This document shows, in pieces, positions 51,388-64,000 of a DNA stretch of 64,000 nucleotides. Source of the stretch: Pectobacterium aroidearum (GTDB lineage Bacteria > Pseudomonadota > Gammaproteobacteria > Enterobacterales > Enterobacteriaceae); contig NZ_CP166097.1 in assembly GCF_041228105.1 (NCBI RefSeq), forward strand, positions 5,146,001-5,210,000, in the 5' to 3' direction. The translations under genes were made by a program, and so were the position numbers. Positions within the stretch are counted from its first letter, which is position 1, and every line of letters starts with the position of its first letter. The notes beneath the pieces are model-generated. The model had not been told where the DNA came from and did not search any database. It saw nothing but the letters and a program-made list of their open reading frames with translations.

Positions 51388-54177
51388 TTAATGTGCTTCA
51401 TCCCAGTTCATGCCCGTACCAATGTCAACCTGCAGCGGGACATTCAATTCCATACAACCTTCCATTAATGTTTTGATTTTACTAATGGATTCTTCAATAA
51501 CCGAATCATGGATCTCGAAAACCAGCTCATCGTGAACCTGCATGATCATTTTCACCTGCGGTGCGTCTTTCTGTAGCCAATCGTCAATCGCGATCATTGC
51601 TTTCTTAATAATGTCAGCAGCGGTGCCCTGCATCGGGGCGTTAATCGCCGCACGTTCCGCACCTTTACGCGCCATCGCATTACGAGAATGGATGTCTGGC
51701 AGGTAGAGACGGCGACCATCCAATGTAGACACATAGCCATGTTCCGCGGCCTGTTGGCGCGTGCGCTCCATGTAATCCTGCACGCCTGGATAGCGCTCAA
51801 AATACAGGTTCATGTATTTCTGCGATTCGCTACGGGGAATATTCAACTGACGCGACAGACCAAACGCGCTCATGCCGTAGATCAAACCAAAGTTGATCGC
51901 TTTCGCACTGCGACGCTGTTCTGATGTCACCTTATCCAGCGCGGTGCCAAACACTTCTGACGCCGTTGCCCGGTGGATATCCAGTCCGTTCGCAAACGCG
52001 TTCAACAGCCCTTTATCACCGGATAAGTGCGCCATGATACGCAGTTCGATTTGCGAGTAGTCCGCCGCCACAATGCTGTAGCCCTTCGGCGCAATGAATG
52101 CCTGACGAATACGGCGCCCTTCGTCATTACGCACCGGGATGTTTTGCAGGTTAGGATCGCTGGAAGACAAACGCCCGGTCGCAGTGACAGCCTGGTGATA
52201 AGACGTATGCACACGCTTCGTCGCCGGATTGATCATCAGCGGTAACTTGTCAGTGTAAGTAGATTTCAGCTTGGCCAAGCCACGATATTCCAGAATCAGC
52301 TTCGGCAGAGGGTAATCCAGCGCCAGTTCAGCCAACACTTCTTCATTAGTTGACGGTGCGCCTTTTGGCGTTTTCTTCAGAATCGGCAGCTTTTGCTTTT
52401 CATACAGAATACCCTGTAGCTGCTTGGTCGATGAGAGATTGAACTCTTCGCCCGCCAGTTCATACGCTTGTGTTTCCAGCTCCGCCAGACGGGTTGTCAG
52501 CTCTTTTGAGTGCTCCGCCAGAATCGCAGGATCGATCAGCACGCCTGTACGCTCGATGCGGGATAAAACTGGCACCAGCGGCATATCGATAGTCTGGAAG
52601 ACCTGACACAGGTCGGCATGCGGTTGCAGTTTCCCCCACAGCTTCTGATGCAGATGCAGCGTGACGTCCGCATCCTCGGCCGCATAAGGCCCAGCCTGTT
52701 CCAGTGCGATCTGATTAAACGTCAGCTGATTTTTCCCCTTACCCGCGATCTCTTCAAAGGTAATGGTTTTGTGGTTCAGATAGCGTTCGGCCAGACTATC
52801 CATATCGTGGCGGCCCGCCACGCTGTCGAGCACGTAGGATTCCAACATGGTATCAAACGCGATACCGCGCAAATCGATGTCGTACCGCTGCATCACGCCT
52901 TTATCAAATTTGAGATTCTGACCAATCTTAAGCAGCTTCTCATCTTCCAGTAGCGGCTTGAACAAGGCCAGTACCTTGGCGCGATCCAACTGTTCCGGCG
53001 CATCCAGATAGTCATGCGCTAATGGCAAATAAGCCGCTTCACCTGGCTTAATCGCAAATGACAAACCAATCAGATTGGCGGTGAGCGTATCCAGCCCGTC
53101 GGTTTCCGTATCAAAAGCGAAAACCTCAGCTTGTTTTAGACGCTCAATCCAATCGAGCAGCGTTTCTTCATCAAGAATCGTGACATAACCGTCGGCAGAA
53201 AGCGCTGGCGCGTTGCTCTCTTCAGCAGCCTGCTCAACAACCACTTTGCTCACAGCCGGAACAGGCTGACTGCTTTTTTTACCTTCCAGCCAGGTACCGG
53301 ATTCAACATCTGATAACCAGCGTTTAAATTCATAACGGGAAAAGAGACGATGCAGCTCATCCACGTCCGGTTCATTAACGGTAAGCTGCTCGCTGCTAAG
53401 ATCCAGCTCAACATCCGTTTTAATGGTGGCAAGCTGATAAGAGAGGTAGGCCACGTCTTTATGCTGTTCCAGCTTCGGCGCCATGGTTTTCGCACCACGG
53501 AAAGAGAGCTCGGCAATTTTATCCAGATTGGCATACAACGAATCCAGTCCACCGATCCCTTGTAACAGCGCCTGCGCCGTTTTTTCACCCACACCGGGTA
53601 CGCCGGGAATGTTATCCGACGCATCTCCCATTAGCGCAAGGAAATCGATAATCAGCTCTGGAGGAATACCGTATTTATCACACACTTCCTGTGGGCCAAG
53701 AATGCTGTTATTCATGGTATTAATGAGCGTCACACTTGGCGTCACCAGCTGTGCCATATCTTTATCGCCGGTACTGATCAGCACTGGCTTACCTGCTTTT
53801 TCCGCCTGAACGGCGAGCGTGCCGATCACATCATCCGCTTCTACGCCAGAAACCGCCAAAAGCGGCAGCCCCATCGCTTTCACCATATTATGCAGAGGCT
53901 CTATCTGTTCGCGCAGATCCTCTGGCATAGGTGGGCGATGAGCCTTATAGTTTTCGAATAGCTCATCGCGAAACGTTTTCCCTTTCGCATCAAAAACAAC
54001 GGCAACATGGCTGGGCTGATATTGCAGCAGCAAACTGCGTAGCATATTCAGTACGCCATACATTGCACCGGTGGCTTCTCCCGCGCTATTTGTTAACGGT
54101 GGAAAAGCGTGATAAGCACGATACAAATAGGATGAACCGTCTACCAGTATTAAAGGGTTTTCTGCAATCTGAGCCAT
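51388..54177 (-). CDS. polA: DNA polymerase I
   Basis: A 929-residue protein (E. coli 928). 5'-3' flap exonuclease domain about 1-320 ([44 protein letters not shown]); 3'-5' proofreading domain about 325-520 with intact ExoI DTETDG and YAAEDADVT; polymerase domain to the C-terminus ([45 protein letters not shown]). It removes RNA primers and fills gaps. Upstream (54178-54554) are DnaA-box-like sites. Confidence 0.98.
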   Translation of the reverse strand: MAQIAENPLILVDGSSYLYRAYHAFPPLTNSAGEATGAMYGVLNMLRSLLLQYQPSHVAVVFDAKGKTFRDELFENYKAHRPPMPEDLREQIEPLHNMVKAMGLPLLAVSGVEADDVIGTLAVQAEKAGKPVLISTGDKDMAQLVTPSVTLINTMNNSILGPQEVCDKYGIPPELIIDFLALMGDASDNIPGVPGVGEKTAQALLQGIGGLDSLYANLDKIAELSFRGAKTMAPKLEQHKDVAYLSYQLATIKTDVELDLSSEQLTVNEPDVDELHRLFSRYEFKRWLSDVESGTWLEGKKSSQPVPAVSKVVVEQAAEESNAPALSADGYVTILDEETLLDWIERLKQAEVFAFDTETDGLDTLTANLIGLSFAIKPGEAAYLPLAHDYLDAPEQLDRAKVLALFKPLLEDEKLLKIGQNLKFDKGVMQRYDIDLRGIAFDTMLESYVLDSVAGRHDMDSLAERYLNHKTITFEEIAGKGKNQLTFNQIALEQAGPYAAEDADVTLHLHQKLWGKLQPHADLCQVFQTIDMPLVPVLSRIERTGVLIDPAILAEHSKELTTRLAELETQAYELAGEEFNLSSTKQLQGILYEKQKLPILKKTPKGAPSTNEEVLAELALDYPLPKLILEYRGLAKLKSTYTDKLPLMINPATKRVHTSYHQAVTATGRLSSSDPNLQNIPVRNDEGRRIRQAFIAPKGYSIVAADYSQIELRIMAHLSGDKGLLNAFANGLDIHRATASEVFGTALDKVTSEQRRSAKAINFGLIYGMSAFGLSRQLNIPRSESQKYMNLYFERYPGVQDYMERTRQQAAEHGYVSTLDGRRLYLPDIHSRNAMARKGAERAAINAPMQGTAADIIKKAMIAIDDWLQKDAPQVKMIMQVHDELVFEIHDSVIEESISKIKTLMEGCMELNVPLQVDIGTGMNWDEAH

Positions 54178-54294
54178 AGCCTGCCGTGATCGTTGTTGTC
54201 TGTCATGCCGCTAAGCATGCCATAGGTCAGGGAAAGAGACGATCCTTAACGTAAGATATTGGCTGATTTTGCATGGATCTTCGCAAGATCTTCC

Positions 54295-54303
54295 TGTGGA
54301 TAA
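54295..54303 (-). promoter_or_regulatory. DnaA box upstream of polA
   Basis: TGTGGATAA is the complement of the perfect R1-type DnaA box TTATCCACA, 118 bp before the polA ATG. Three GATC sites lie within the 60 bp to its left. DnaA is reported to stimulate polA in E. coli. Confidence 0.6.
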
Positions 54304-54436
54304 CTTTGTGAATAATTTTATCCCGTTAATTATTAATTTCTTCTGTTATCTTACGGCGTTTTTTTATATTCATTAATTTCATGCAGTTATAATATAAATT
54401 GTTTATTTTTGAGGCATGATAAACCGTCATCCAATT

Positions 54437-54445
54437 TGTGGATAT
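54437..54445 (-). promoter_or_regulatory. Second DnaA-box-like site upstream of polA
   Basis: TGTGGATAT differs from the perfect box by one base. It lies in the same polA-dsbA gap, which contains no gene. Confidence 0.4.
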
Positions 54446-54519
54446 AAACAAAGAGATAAATAGCTATTGTAGGTTAGGGAGATATAAAGATAAGAAGGTG
54501 AACAGCGAAAAGGTATACA

Positions 54520-54543
54520 GTCATGCGGTTTTACCCGCATGAC
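54520..54543 (-). terminator. Possible dsbA terminator
   Basis: GTCATGCGG pairs with CCGCATGAC 12 bp past the dsbA stop. The T run on the minus strand is weak. Confidence 0.5.
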
Positions 54544-54554
54544 TTATTAAATAA

Positions 54555-55178
54555 TTACTTCTTGGTAACGAGGAACTTCACTACCTCAGCGTACTGTTTT
54601 ACATATCCGTCCATTGAACTGGTATCAAGACCATCATTCTTGATCATATATTTACCGTTAACGAACATGGCAGGAACGCCGCGTAATTGTAAATCTGCGG
54701 CCGCTTTTTCCTGCTGGGCAACCAGAGATTTCACAACAAAGCTATTCAGCGCACCATCAAACTCTTCCGCACTCACGCCAGCTTTAACAAAGACGTCGCG
54801 AATATCTTCCGGCTTTTGTACGGTCTGTGTTTTCTGAACCGCATCAAACATCAGAGGGGTAATTTTATCTTCTACGCCCAGCGCCATGGCCACAGCCCAG
54901 GCTTGAGTCAGGTTTTTACCCAATGGGCCCAGGAAGTCCACGTGATAACGTGTCATCTTCGTCCCTTCTGGCAGCGCTTTTTTTACTGCATCTGGAACAT
55001 GGTAAACCTGCTCAAATTGATAGCAGTGCGGGCAATAGAATGAGAAAAACTCGAGAACCTGAGGTTCTTGCGTCGCAGGTTTATCTAATTCTACATATTG
55101 TTTGCCGTCAGAAAATTCTGCAGCAGAAGCACTAAAAGCCAGAACCATGCCAATCAGCGCAAGACATAATCTTTTCAT
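54555..55178 (-). CDS. dsbA: Periplasmic thiol:disulfide interchange protein DsbA
   Basis: A 207-residue precursor (E. coli 208). Signal peptide [19 protein letters not shown], cleaved near residue 19. Thioredoxin fold with active site C49-P-H-C52 in [12 protein letters not shown] and the cis-proline loop [12 protein letters not shown]. It introduces disulfides into secreted proteins; in soft-rot bacteria many type II-secreted pectate lyases and cellulases need it. The start at 55178 begins the signal peptide; a frame to 55196 adds six residues. It lies 24 bp after srkA in one operon. Confidence 0.97.
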   Translation of the reverse strand: MKRLCLALIGMVLAFSASAAEFSDGKQYVELDKPATQEPQVLEFFSFYCPHCYQFEQVYHVPDAVKKALPEGTKMTRYHVDFLGPLGKNLTQAWAVAMALGVEDKITPLMFDAVQKTQTVQKPEDIRDVFVKAGVSAEEFDGALNSFVVKSLVAQQEKAAADLQLRGVPAMFVNGKYMIKNDGLDTSSMDGYVKQYAEVVKFLVTKK

Positions 55179-55202
55179 AAATTTCACTCTCTCCATTTAA
55201 TT

Positions 55203-56189
55203 TCAGTACATTGGCATTAGCTGTAGAGGAGGCTCCTGCAACAGCTGAGTTTGCCCAATAAATATTGCCGTTTGCTTCAACCAAAAATCAGCATCCGTCA
55301 TCCAGGGGAAATTTTTCGGAAAAGCGGGGTCTTCCCAGCGACGAGCAACCCAAGCCAGATAATAAATCTGTCGCATTGCACGAAGTGGTTCAATCAGCGC
55401 GAGTTCTTTCTCCTGAAATTCTGCAAATTCGCTATAGGCTTCGAGCAGGATATCCAATTGAATGCGTTGTTCACGGCGATCGCCATGCAACAACATCCAT
55501 AAATCCTGTATTGCCGGGCCATTACGGGCATCATCCAAATCCACAAATAGCGGGCCATCGCGCCACAAAATATTTCCAGGGTGGCAATCCCCATGTAAAC
55601 GCAGTGGTCGCCAGTCGCTGTGCCAATAAGTTTCAACTGTATCAATCAGTTGACGGGTTGCCTGTAAAAAATCATGTCGATGTATTTGCGGTATGAGCGG
55701 ACATGTCTCCAACAGCCGATAAGGTTCATGCAGATATTCATTTACCCCAATCGTTGGACGTTCGGTAAATAACGATTTCTGCCCCGTCTGATGAATCCTT
55801 CCAAGAAAACGGCCGACCCACTCTAGCTGGTCTTCATTATCCATTTCATACTGCCGACCACCTACGCTAGGGAATACGGCAAAATGAAATCCTTCGTAGA
55901 CGTTCAGAGTCTGCCCATTAAGCAAAATGGGCGCGACAATAGGGACTTCATCTTCTGCTAATTGCTGGGCAAAAATATGCTCTTCCTGAATCTGCGCTGT
56001 GCTCCACCGTTCAGGGCGATAAAATTTCACCACGAATCGTTTACGATCTTCATCCGCAAACTGATACACCCGATTTTCATAGCTGTTTAACGCCGTCAGG
56101 CCAGAATCAACACGCAGCCCAACATCCAGCAAGGCATCCATGATCAGATCAGGGAACAGCGTCTGGAAATTAAATACCGGACTATTCAT
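55203..56189 (-). CDS. srkA: Stress response Ser/Thr kinase SrkA (RdoA/YihE)
   Basis: A 328-residue protein, the E. coli length, of the APH/choline-kinase-like fold. Motifs are KFYRPERWS (ATP-lysine region), LHGDCHPGNILW (catalytic loop) and FVDLDDARNGPAIQDLW (metal-binding DFG-like). It counters stress-induced death and is Cpx-regulated with dsbA in E. coli; I did not find a convincing CpxR box upstream. The ATG at 56189 is chosen over GTG codons at 56198 and 56192. Confidence 0.95.
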   Translation of the reverse strand: MNSPVFNFQTLFPDLIMDALLDVGLRVDSGLTALNSYENRVYQFADEDRKRFVVKFYRPERWSTAQIQEEHIFAQQLAEDEVPIVAPILLNGQTLNVYEGFHFAVFPSVGGRQYEMDNEDQLEWVGRFLGRIHQTGQKSLFTERPTIGVNEYLHEPYRLLETCPLIPQIHRHDFLQATRQLIDTVETYWHSDWRPLRLHGDCHPGNILWRDGPLFVDLDDARNGPAIQDLWMLLHGDRREQRIQLDILLEAYSEFAEFQEKELALIEPLRAMRQIYYLAWVARRWEDPAFPKNFPWMTDADFWLKQTAIFIGQTQLLQEPPLQLMPMY

Positions 56190-56267
56190 CACAGCCACAA
56201 CGGGTCAGAGACAACATAAAAGATACGCGTGCAATAGTTAGCATCATGAACGTGTTATTCCTTTCCA

Positions 56268-56537
56268 CTAGTCTTTAATCACTCCCCGGGCACGAAGCAA
56301 AGCTGTCTTAAAATCCTCTTCATAGTCTTTCTTCAAACCGGGAATGACTTGTTCTTTATCTGCATCACGCATTTTTAGATGGTAAATAAGGATATCATCA
56401 GTCAGTTCATTTAACTGCCCCTCGAACCCCGCCTCCTGTGCAAGGTTTTGTAAAAATTGCACCAGATTTAAATCGGGTTCTTTTTGCCAGGCTGGGTGCA
56501 GTAACTCAATCAACTCATTAACACGATGACATTTCAT
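56268..56537 (-). CDS. yihD: Conserved hypothetical protein YihD
   Basis: An 89-residue acidic cytoplasmic protein of the DUF1040 family, the same length as E. coli YihD and similar throughout ([20 protein letters not shown] to [13 protein letters not shown]). Function unknown. It lies upstream of srkA in the same direction and divergent from mobA, as in E. coli. GGAG ribosome-binding site. Confidence 0.93.
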   Translation of the reverse strand: MKCHRVNELIELLHPAWQKEPDLNLVQFLQNLAQEAGFEGQLNELTDDILIYHLKMRDADKEQVIPGLKKDYEEDFKTALLRARGVIKD

Positions 56538-56750
56538 TTTTTTCTCCTTAAAAACGATTTGTACTCAATAAATTTCAATATGCAGAAAGCTACTTGATCG
56601 ATATTGAGCATATAGTGATAAAAATAACAGCCTTGTGTACATGAGGAAAGAACTTGGTCTTCTACGAAAGTTTTCAGAGAATAGCGTGGAACTTATCCCT
56701 CAAAAACTTTCAGAATAAAGGAAAGTGGGTATAGATACTTGGAAAGTAAA

Positions 56751-57329
56751 ATGATTACAGGCGTTATTCTTGCAGGCGGACGTGCAACGCGCATGGGTGG
56801 AAACGATAAGGGGCTGATAACACTGAACGGTCAGCCACTATACCAACACGTTCTCTCTCGGCTTAAAGCACAGGTCGACGAGGTTATTATCAGTGCCAAC
56901 CGCAATCAGGCTATCTATGCACAAAGCGGATGCCAAATTATTGGCGACTTTGATACAAACTTTTCTGGCCCGCTGGCAGGTATTCTAAGCGGATTACATG
57001 CCTCTACGTCCGAATGGGTGGTATTCGTCCCCTGCGATGTACCAACTTTCCCTCTCGATCTAGTACACCGTTTGTGGCAAGCACGAGAGGAAGCAAATGC
57101 AGCTTATGCCACTGACGGAGAGCGCCCACATCCCACATTACTCTTAATCAATAAAAACCTTATTGAACCACTAGAAACCTACCTGCATGTCGGAAATCGT
57201 AAGCTGATGCTGTTTATGGAACAGGTTGGAGCAAAAGCCGTTTCATTTAACGATCAGCCTGAGGCCTTTCGTAATCTGAATTCACCTGAAGACTTATCAA
57301 ATTGGGAGGATCAACGCGGTGCATTCTAA
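56751..57329 (+). CDS. mobA: Molybdenum cofactor guanylyltransferase MobA
   Basis: A 192-residue nucleotidyltransferase (E. coli 194). GTP-binding loop LAGGRATRMGGNDKGL near the N-terminus, FVPCDVPTFP metal/guanine site, and DGERPHPTLLL. It attaches GMP to molybdopterin to make MGD for nitrate, DMSO and formate enzymes. The ATG at 56751 follows GGAAAG; a TTG four codons upstream is less likely. It overlaps mobB by 11 bp. Confidence 0.95.
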   Translation: MITGVILAGGRATRMGGNDKGLITLNGQPLYQHVLSRLKAQVDEVIISANRNQAIYAQSGCQIIGDFDTNFSGPLAGILSGLHASTSEWVVFVPCDVPTFPLDLVHRLWQAREEANAAYATDGERPHPTLLLINKNLIEPLETYLHVGNRKLMLFMEQVGAKAVSFNDQPEAFRNLNSPEDLSNWEDQRGAF

Positions 57330-57840
57330 TCATCTCCCATTACTTGCCGTTGCTGCTTATAGCGGTACAGGTAAAACAACATTACTTAAACACGTCATCC
57401 CTCTACTGATTAATCATGGCGTTAGAATCGGATTAATTAAGCATACGCATCACCAAATGGATATTGATACGCCCGGCAAAGACAGCTATGAACTGCGTAA
57501 AGCGGGCGCGGCGCAAACCATCGTTGCCAGCAATCAAAGATGGGCATTAATGACGGAGACCCCAGAACAGGAAGAACCCAATATTTACGAGTTGGTAGGG
57601 AAAATGGATGCCTCGACCCTCGATCTGATACTGGTTGAGGGCTTTAAACATGAAAAGATCGCTAAAATAGCCTTATTTCGCCAATCGTTGGGCAGAGAAT
57701 TAAGTGACTTGATCGATGAATATGTTATCGCGATCGCAACGGATACTGAGATAACCACTGTACTTCCGGTACTTGATATCAATCACCCGGAGCAGGTTGC
57801 TAATTTTATTCACCAATGGCTTCAAAATGGCCGTCGATAA
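57319..57840 (+). CDS. mobB: Molybdopterin-guanine dinucleotide biosynthesis adaptor MobB
   Basis: A 173-residue P-loop GTP-binding protein (E. coli 175) from a GTG at 57319 with GGGAGGA 8 nt upstream. Walker A AAYSGTGKTTLL, the KHTHHQMDIDTPGKDSYELRKAGA segment and LVEGFKHEKIAKIALFR are conserved. It assists MobA but is not essential. It overlaps mobA and is convergent with the rRNA operon, as it is with rrnA in E. coli. Confidence 0.94.
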   Translation: MHSNHLPLLAVAAYSGTGKTTLLKHVIPLLINHGVRIGLIKHTHHQMDIDTPGKDSYELRKAGAAQTIVASNQRWALMTETPEQEEPNIYELVGKMDASTLDLILVEGFKHEKIAKIALFRQSLGRELSDLIDEYVIAIATDTEITTVLPVLDINHPEQVANFIHQWLQNGRR

Positions 57841-57905
57841 CCTGCTTATCGGCGGTCTTCGCCACGGGACACGCGTAAATAAGTACTCTCCGCAACGCGC
57901 ACAGC

Positions 57906-57935
57906 AAAAAGCCCCTGTCTTCCGACAGGGGCTTT
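57906..57935 (-). terminator. rRNA operon terminator
   Basis: AAAGCCCCTGTC / GACAGGGGCTTT stem with a 4-nt loop; on the minus strand it is followed by T residues. It lies 12 bp past the 5S end and can also stop mobB transcription. Confidence 0.9.
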
Positions 57936-57946
57936 CCACTTGTTTG

Positions 57947-58066
57947 ATACCTGGCAGTTCCCTACTCTCACATGGGGAAGCCCCACACTACCATCGGCGC
58001 TACGGCGTTTCACTTCTGAGTTCGGCATGGGGTCAGGTGGGACCACCGCGCTATCGCCGCCAGGCA
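57947..58066 (-). rRNA. rrf: 5S rRNA
   Basis: 120 nt on the minus strand, starting TGCCTGGCGGCGATAGCGCG and ending GGGAACTGCCAGGTAT, a standard enterobacterial 5S with paired ends. Confidence 0.97.
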
Positions 58067-58198
58067 AATTCTGTTTTATTCCGACCGTTACTTAACATGA
58101 CTTTTTTCTTTGTCATCTCCGTAACCATCAGAACCAATCTTTGAACAAGCTGAATATCGTTCTCTATGAGTCGTCTCACAAAACACCTTCGGTGTTGT

Positions 58199-61105
<2,907 letters not shown>

Positions 61106-61254
61106 TCACAACCCGAAGGTGTCTTTGATAAATCAAAGTCACTGTCGCGCTGCGATTATTTGAGAGACTCATTGACAGACTGCATCGCCATCGACACCCA
61201 AAGGTATCAACGCACGTTCAGCTGTCATGTTTCAATTTTCAGCTTGTTCCAGAT

Positions 61255-61266
61255 TGTTAAAGAGCA
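61255..61266 (-). promoter_or_regulatory. boxA antitermination site in the 16S-23S spacer
   Basis: TGCTCTTTAACA on the minus strand is identical to the E. coli rrn boxA, between tRNA-Glu and 23S. Confidence 0.88.
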
Positions 61267-61364
61267 ATATCTTAAACCCTGACTATTGCTAATCAGTTTT
61301 AAGATATGAGGTAAGTAGTTGACTTACTGAAGACCCCCGCTTTCACCGGAATGGTCGGATGCGC

Positions 61365-61440
61365 TGGCGTCCCCTAGGGGATTCGAACCCCTGTTACCGC
61401 CGTGAAAGGGCGGTGTCCTAGGCCTCTAGACGAAGGGGAC
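61365..61440 (-). tRNA. tRNA-Glu(UUC)
   Basis: 76 nt on the minus strand with encoded CCA: GTCCCCTTCGTCTAGAGGCC at the 5' end, anticodon loop CTTTCAC giving UUC, T loop GGTTCGAATCC. It is the single spacer tRNA, as in E. coli rrnB, C, E and G. Confidence 0.97.
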
Positions 61441-61526
61441 ACGACACCGTACTTTGTTGACGCTTTTGCTCATTATTTTCATCAGACAATCTGTGTGAGC
61501 ACTTCACTTAACACACATCTTCTTGG

Positions 61527-63066
<1,540 letters not shown>

Positions 63067-63217
63067 AAGATTTGTTTGATTTGCTGAACTCGTCAGCGAT
63101 GCTCAAAGAATTAGTAACTGTTTATTCGTAATGAATTTACTGTTGTTCACTCTTCAAGACTTTTTATATCGTTAAGATACGGTCTTGTGAGTGCCCACAC
63201 AGATTGTCTGATTAAAT

Positions 63218-63229
63218 TGTTAAAGAGCA
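63218..63229 (-). promoter_or_regulatory. boxA antitermination site in the rRNA leader
   Basis: TGCTCTTTAACA on the minus strand, 30-odd bases after P2, the standard leader position. Confidence 0.88.
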
Positions 63230-63259
63230 GTGCCACATCTTCCGTGGCGCGGGCCGCAT

Positions 63260-63287
63260 ATATTATGCTTTTCCGCTGTGAAGTCAA
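63260..63287 (-). promoter_or_regulatory. rRNA promoter P2
   Basis: -35 TTGACT (63282-63287) and -10 TAATAT (63260-63265) separated by 16 bp on the minus strand. Confidence 0.85.
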
Positions 63288-63361
63288 GTCATTACTGACC
63301 GCCTTCGTTGAATCTTTTTTTCCTGTTACCGCAACCGCGTGTCGCTGTTGCCGTGTCAGTG

Positions 63362-63420
63362 GAGGCGCATTATAGGGACTTCTCGCCGCCTGACAAGCGC
63401 TAAATGCAAAATAATTTTCG
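63362..63420 (-). promoter_or_regulatory. rRNA promoter P1 with UP element
   Basis: -35 TTGTCA (63391-63396), 16-bp spacer, -10 TATAAT (63369-63374), followed by GCGCC, very like E. coli rrnB P1. An AT-rich UP-like segment (AAAATTATTTTGCATTTA) lies at 63401-63419. The discriminator is GC-rich, as expected for ppGpp/DksA control. Confidence 0.92.
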
Positions 63421-63496
63421 AGTGAGGATTTTTTCAGCAAAGCGCAGTAAAAGACGCCGTTATGCGGGATTTTTCAGCGTTTTCTTAGCTAAAACT

Positions 63497-64000
63497 TCAC
63501 CGTACAGACTGACGTACCATTAATTCCGGCGTCAGCACCAACACATTCGGTTCAGTATTAGGATGTTCCAGGCGATACAAGAGTGTATCAATCGCCAGTT
63601 CACCAAGTTCATCCTTCGGTTGATGAACCGTAGTAAGAGGTGGGGACATATAGCGAGCCAGTTCAATGTCATCGTAACCCACAACCGCCATGTCTTGAGG
63701 GATCGAAAGCCCAGCCTGATAAAGCGCATGATAAACACCGACAGCCATCGCATCATTACTGGTGAACACCGCTTCAGGTTTATCTTCCAGCGCTAACAAC
63801 TGCTGCATAGCGCGATAGCCTGCTTCAAATTCAAAATCGCCAAAAATTTCATAGTCCGCGGGAACAGAGAGCCCGGCGAGCTGCATCGCCTGCCGATAAC
63901 CTTCCAGTCGGTTATAAGCTGTCGTCTTATCTTTCGGGCCTGCAATACAGGCTATCTTCTTATAACCACGCGAGATGAGGTAATTCGTTGCGATCTCTCC
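63497..64000 (-). CDS. rbsR: Ribose operon repressor RbsR (C-terminal part, cut by window end)
   Basis: The visible 167 codons continue in frame to the window edge (upstream codons read [21 protein letters not shown]). This is the periplasmic-binding-protein-like effector domain of a LacI-family repressor, with [45 protein letters not shown] and a short C-terminus. It matches E. coli RbsR, which represses rbsDACBK until ribose binds. The N-terminal helix-turn-helix is outside the window. It is followed directly by the rRNA operon on the same strand. Confidence 0.93.
   Translation of the reverse strand, partial: GEIATNYLISRGYKKIACIAGPKDKTTAYNRLEGYRQAMQLAGLSVPADYEIFGDFEFEAGYRAMQQLLALEDKPEAVFTSNDAMAVGVYHALYQAGLSIPQDMAVVGYDDIELARYMSPPLTTVHQPKDELGELAIDTLLYRLEHPNTEPNVLVLTPELMVRQSVR

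Noticed and set aside
54241..54445. Replication origin (DnaA boxes with GATC sites and AT-rich DNA)
   Set aside because: Only two boxes, and none of the gidA-mioC or dnaA-rnpA context; gene regulation is more likely.
63147..63440. 97-codon minus-strand frame upstream of 16S
   Set aside because: It covers rRNA promoters P1, P2 and boxA.

Overview
The window is chromosomal DNA of a soft-rot enterobacterium, most likely Pectobacterium. The evidence is protein similarity close to but clearly distinct from E. coli K-12, E. coli-type gene blocks joined in a different order, and short palindromic repeat elements that I associate with Pectobacterium and its relatives. The genus call is inference, because no 16S comparison could be run.

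Layout. Positions 1-10.3 kb hold an orphan FAD amine-oxidase-like gene, gdhA, the divergent uspA/uspB pair, pitA, yhiN, a membrane CSS-EAL c-di-GMP phosphodiesterase and an OmpX/Ail-type porin. Positions 10.6-14.5 kb hold tRNA-Pro(UGG), the LPS phosphoethanolamine transferase eptB and ligB. Positions 14.8-20.7 kb hold gmk-rpoZ-spoT-trmH-recG. Then come PurR-controlled xanP and the AsmA-like yicH. Positions 24.4-28.6 kb (minus strand) hold yiiD, dtd, yihX and typA. Positions 28.6-33.5 kb hold glnA-glnL-glnG with CRP, NtrC and sigma-54 sites in the enterobacterial arrangement, followed by the 40-codon gene yshB.

Positions 33.6-47.6 kb hold the accessory block. It contains a second set of 2-oxoglutarate dehydrogenase and succinyl-CoA synthetase genes (sucA, sucB, lpd, sucC and sucD paralogues), a DASS dicarboxylate transporter, an Ldh2-family 2-hydroxyacid dehydrogenase and a DctB/DctD-type two-component pair. 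Both plus-strand operons start at good sigma-54 promoters, and the response regulator carries the GAFTGA loop needed to activate them. The content resembles the KguS/KguR alpha-ketoglutarate utilisation locus of uropathogenic E. coli. It sits between yshB and hemN, which are close neighbours in E. coli.

Positions 47.9-57.8 kb return to core genes: hemN, a small membrane ORF, yihI, engB, the Spot 42 sRNA gene spf, polA, dsbA-srkA, yihD and mobA-mobB. Positions 57.9-63.4 kb hold a complete rRNA operon on the minus strand (16S, tRNA-Glu, 23S, 5S) with P1/P2 promoters, boxA sites and a terminator. The window ends inside rbsR. The rRNA operon has an rrnC-like upstream flank (rbsR, tRNA-Glu spacer) and an rrnA-like downstream flank (mobB), the signature of an ancestral exchange between rRNA operons.

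Two families of small palindromic repeats lie between genes: family A near 1.6, 30.4 and 47.7 kb, and family B near 4.9, 24.2 and 49.4 kb.
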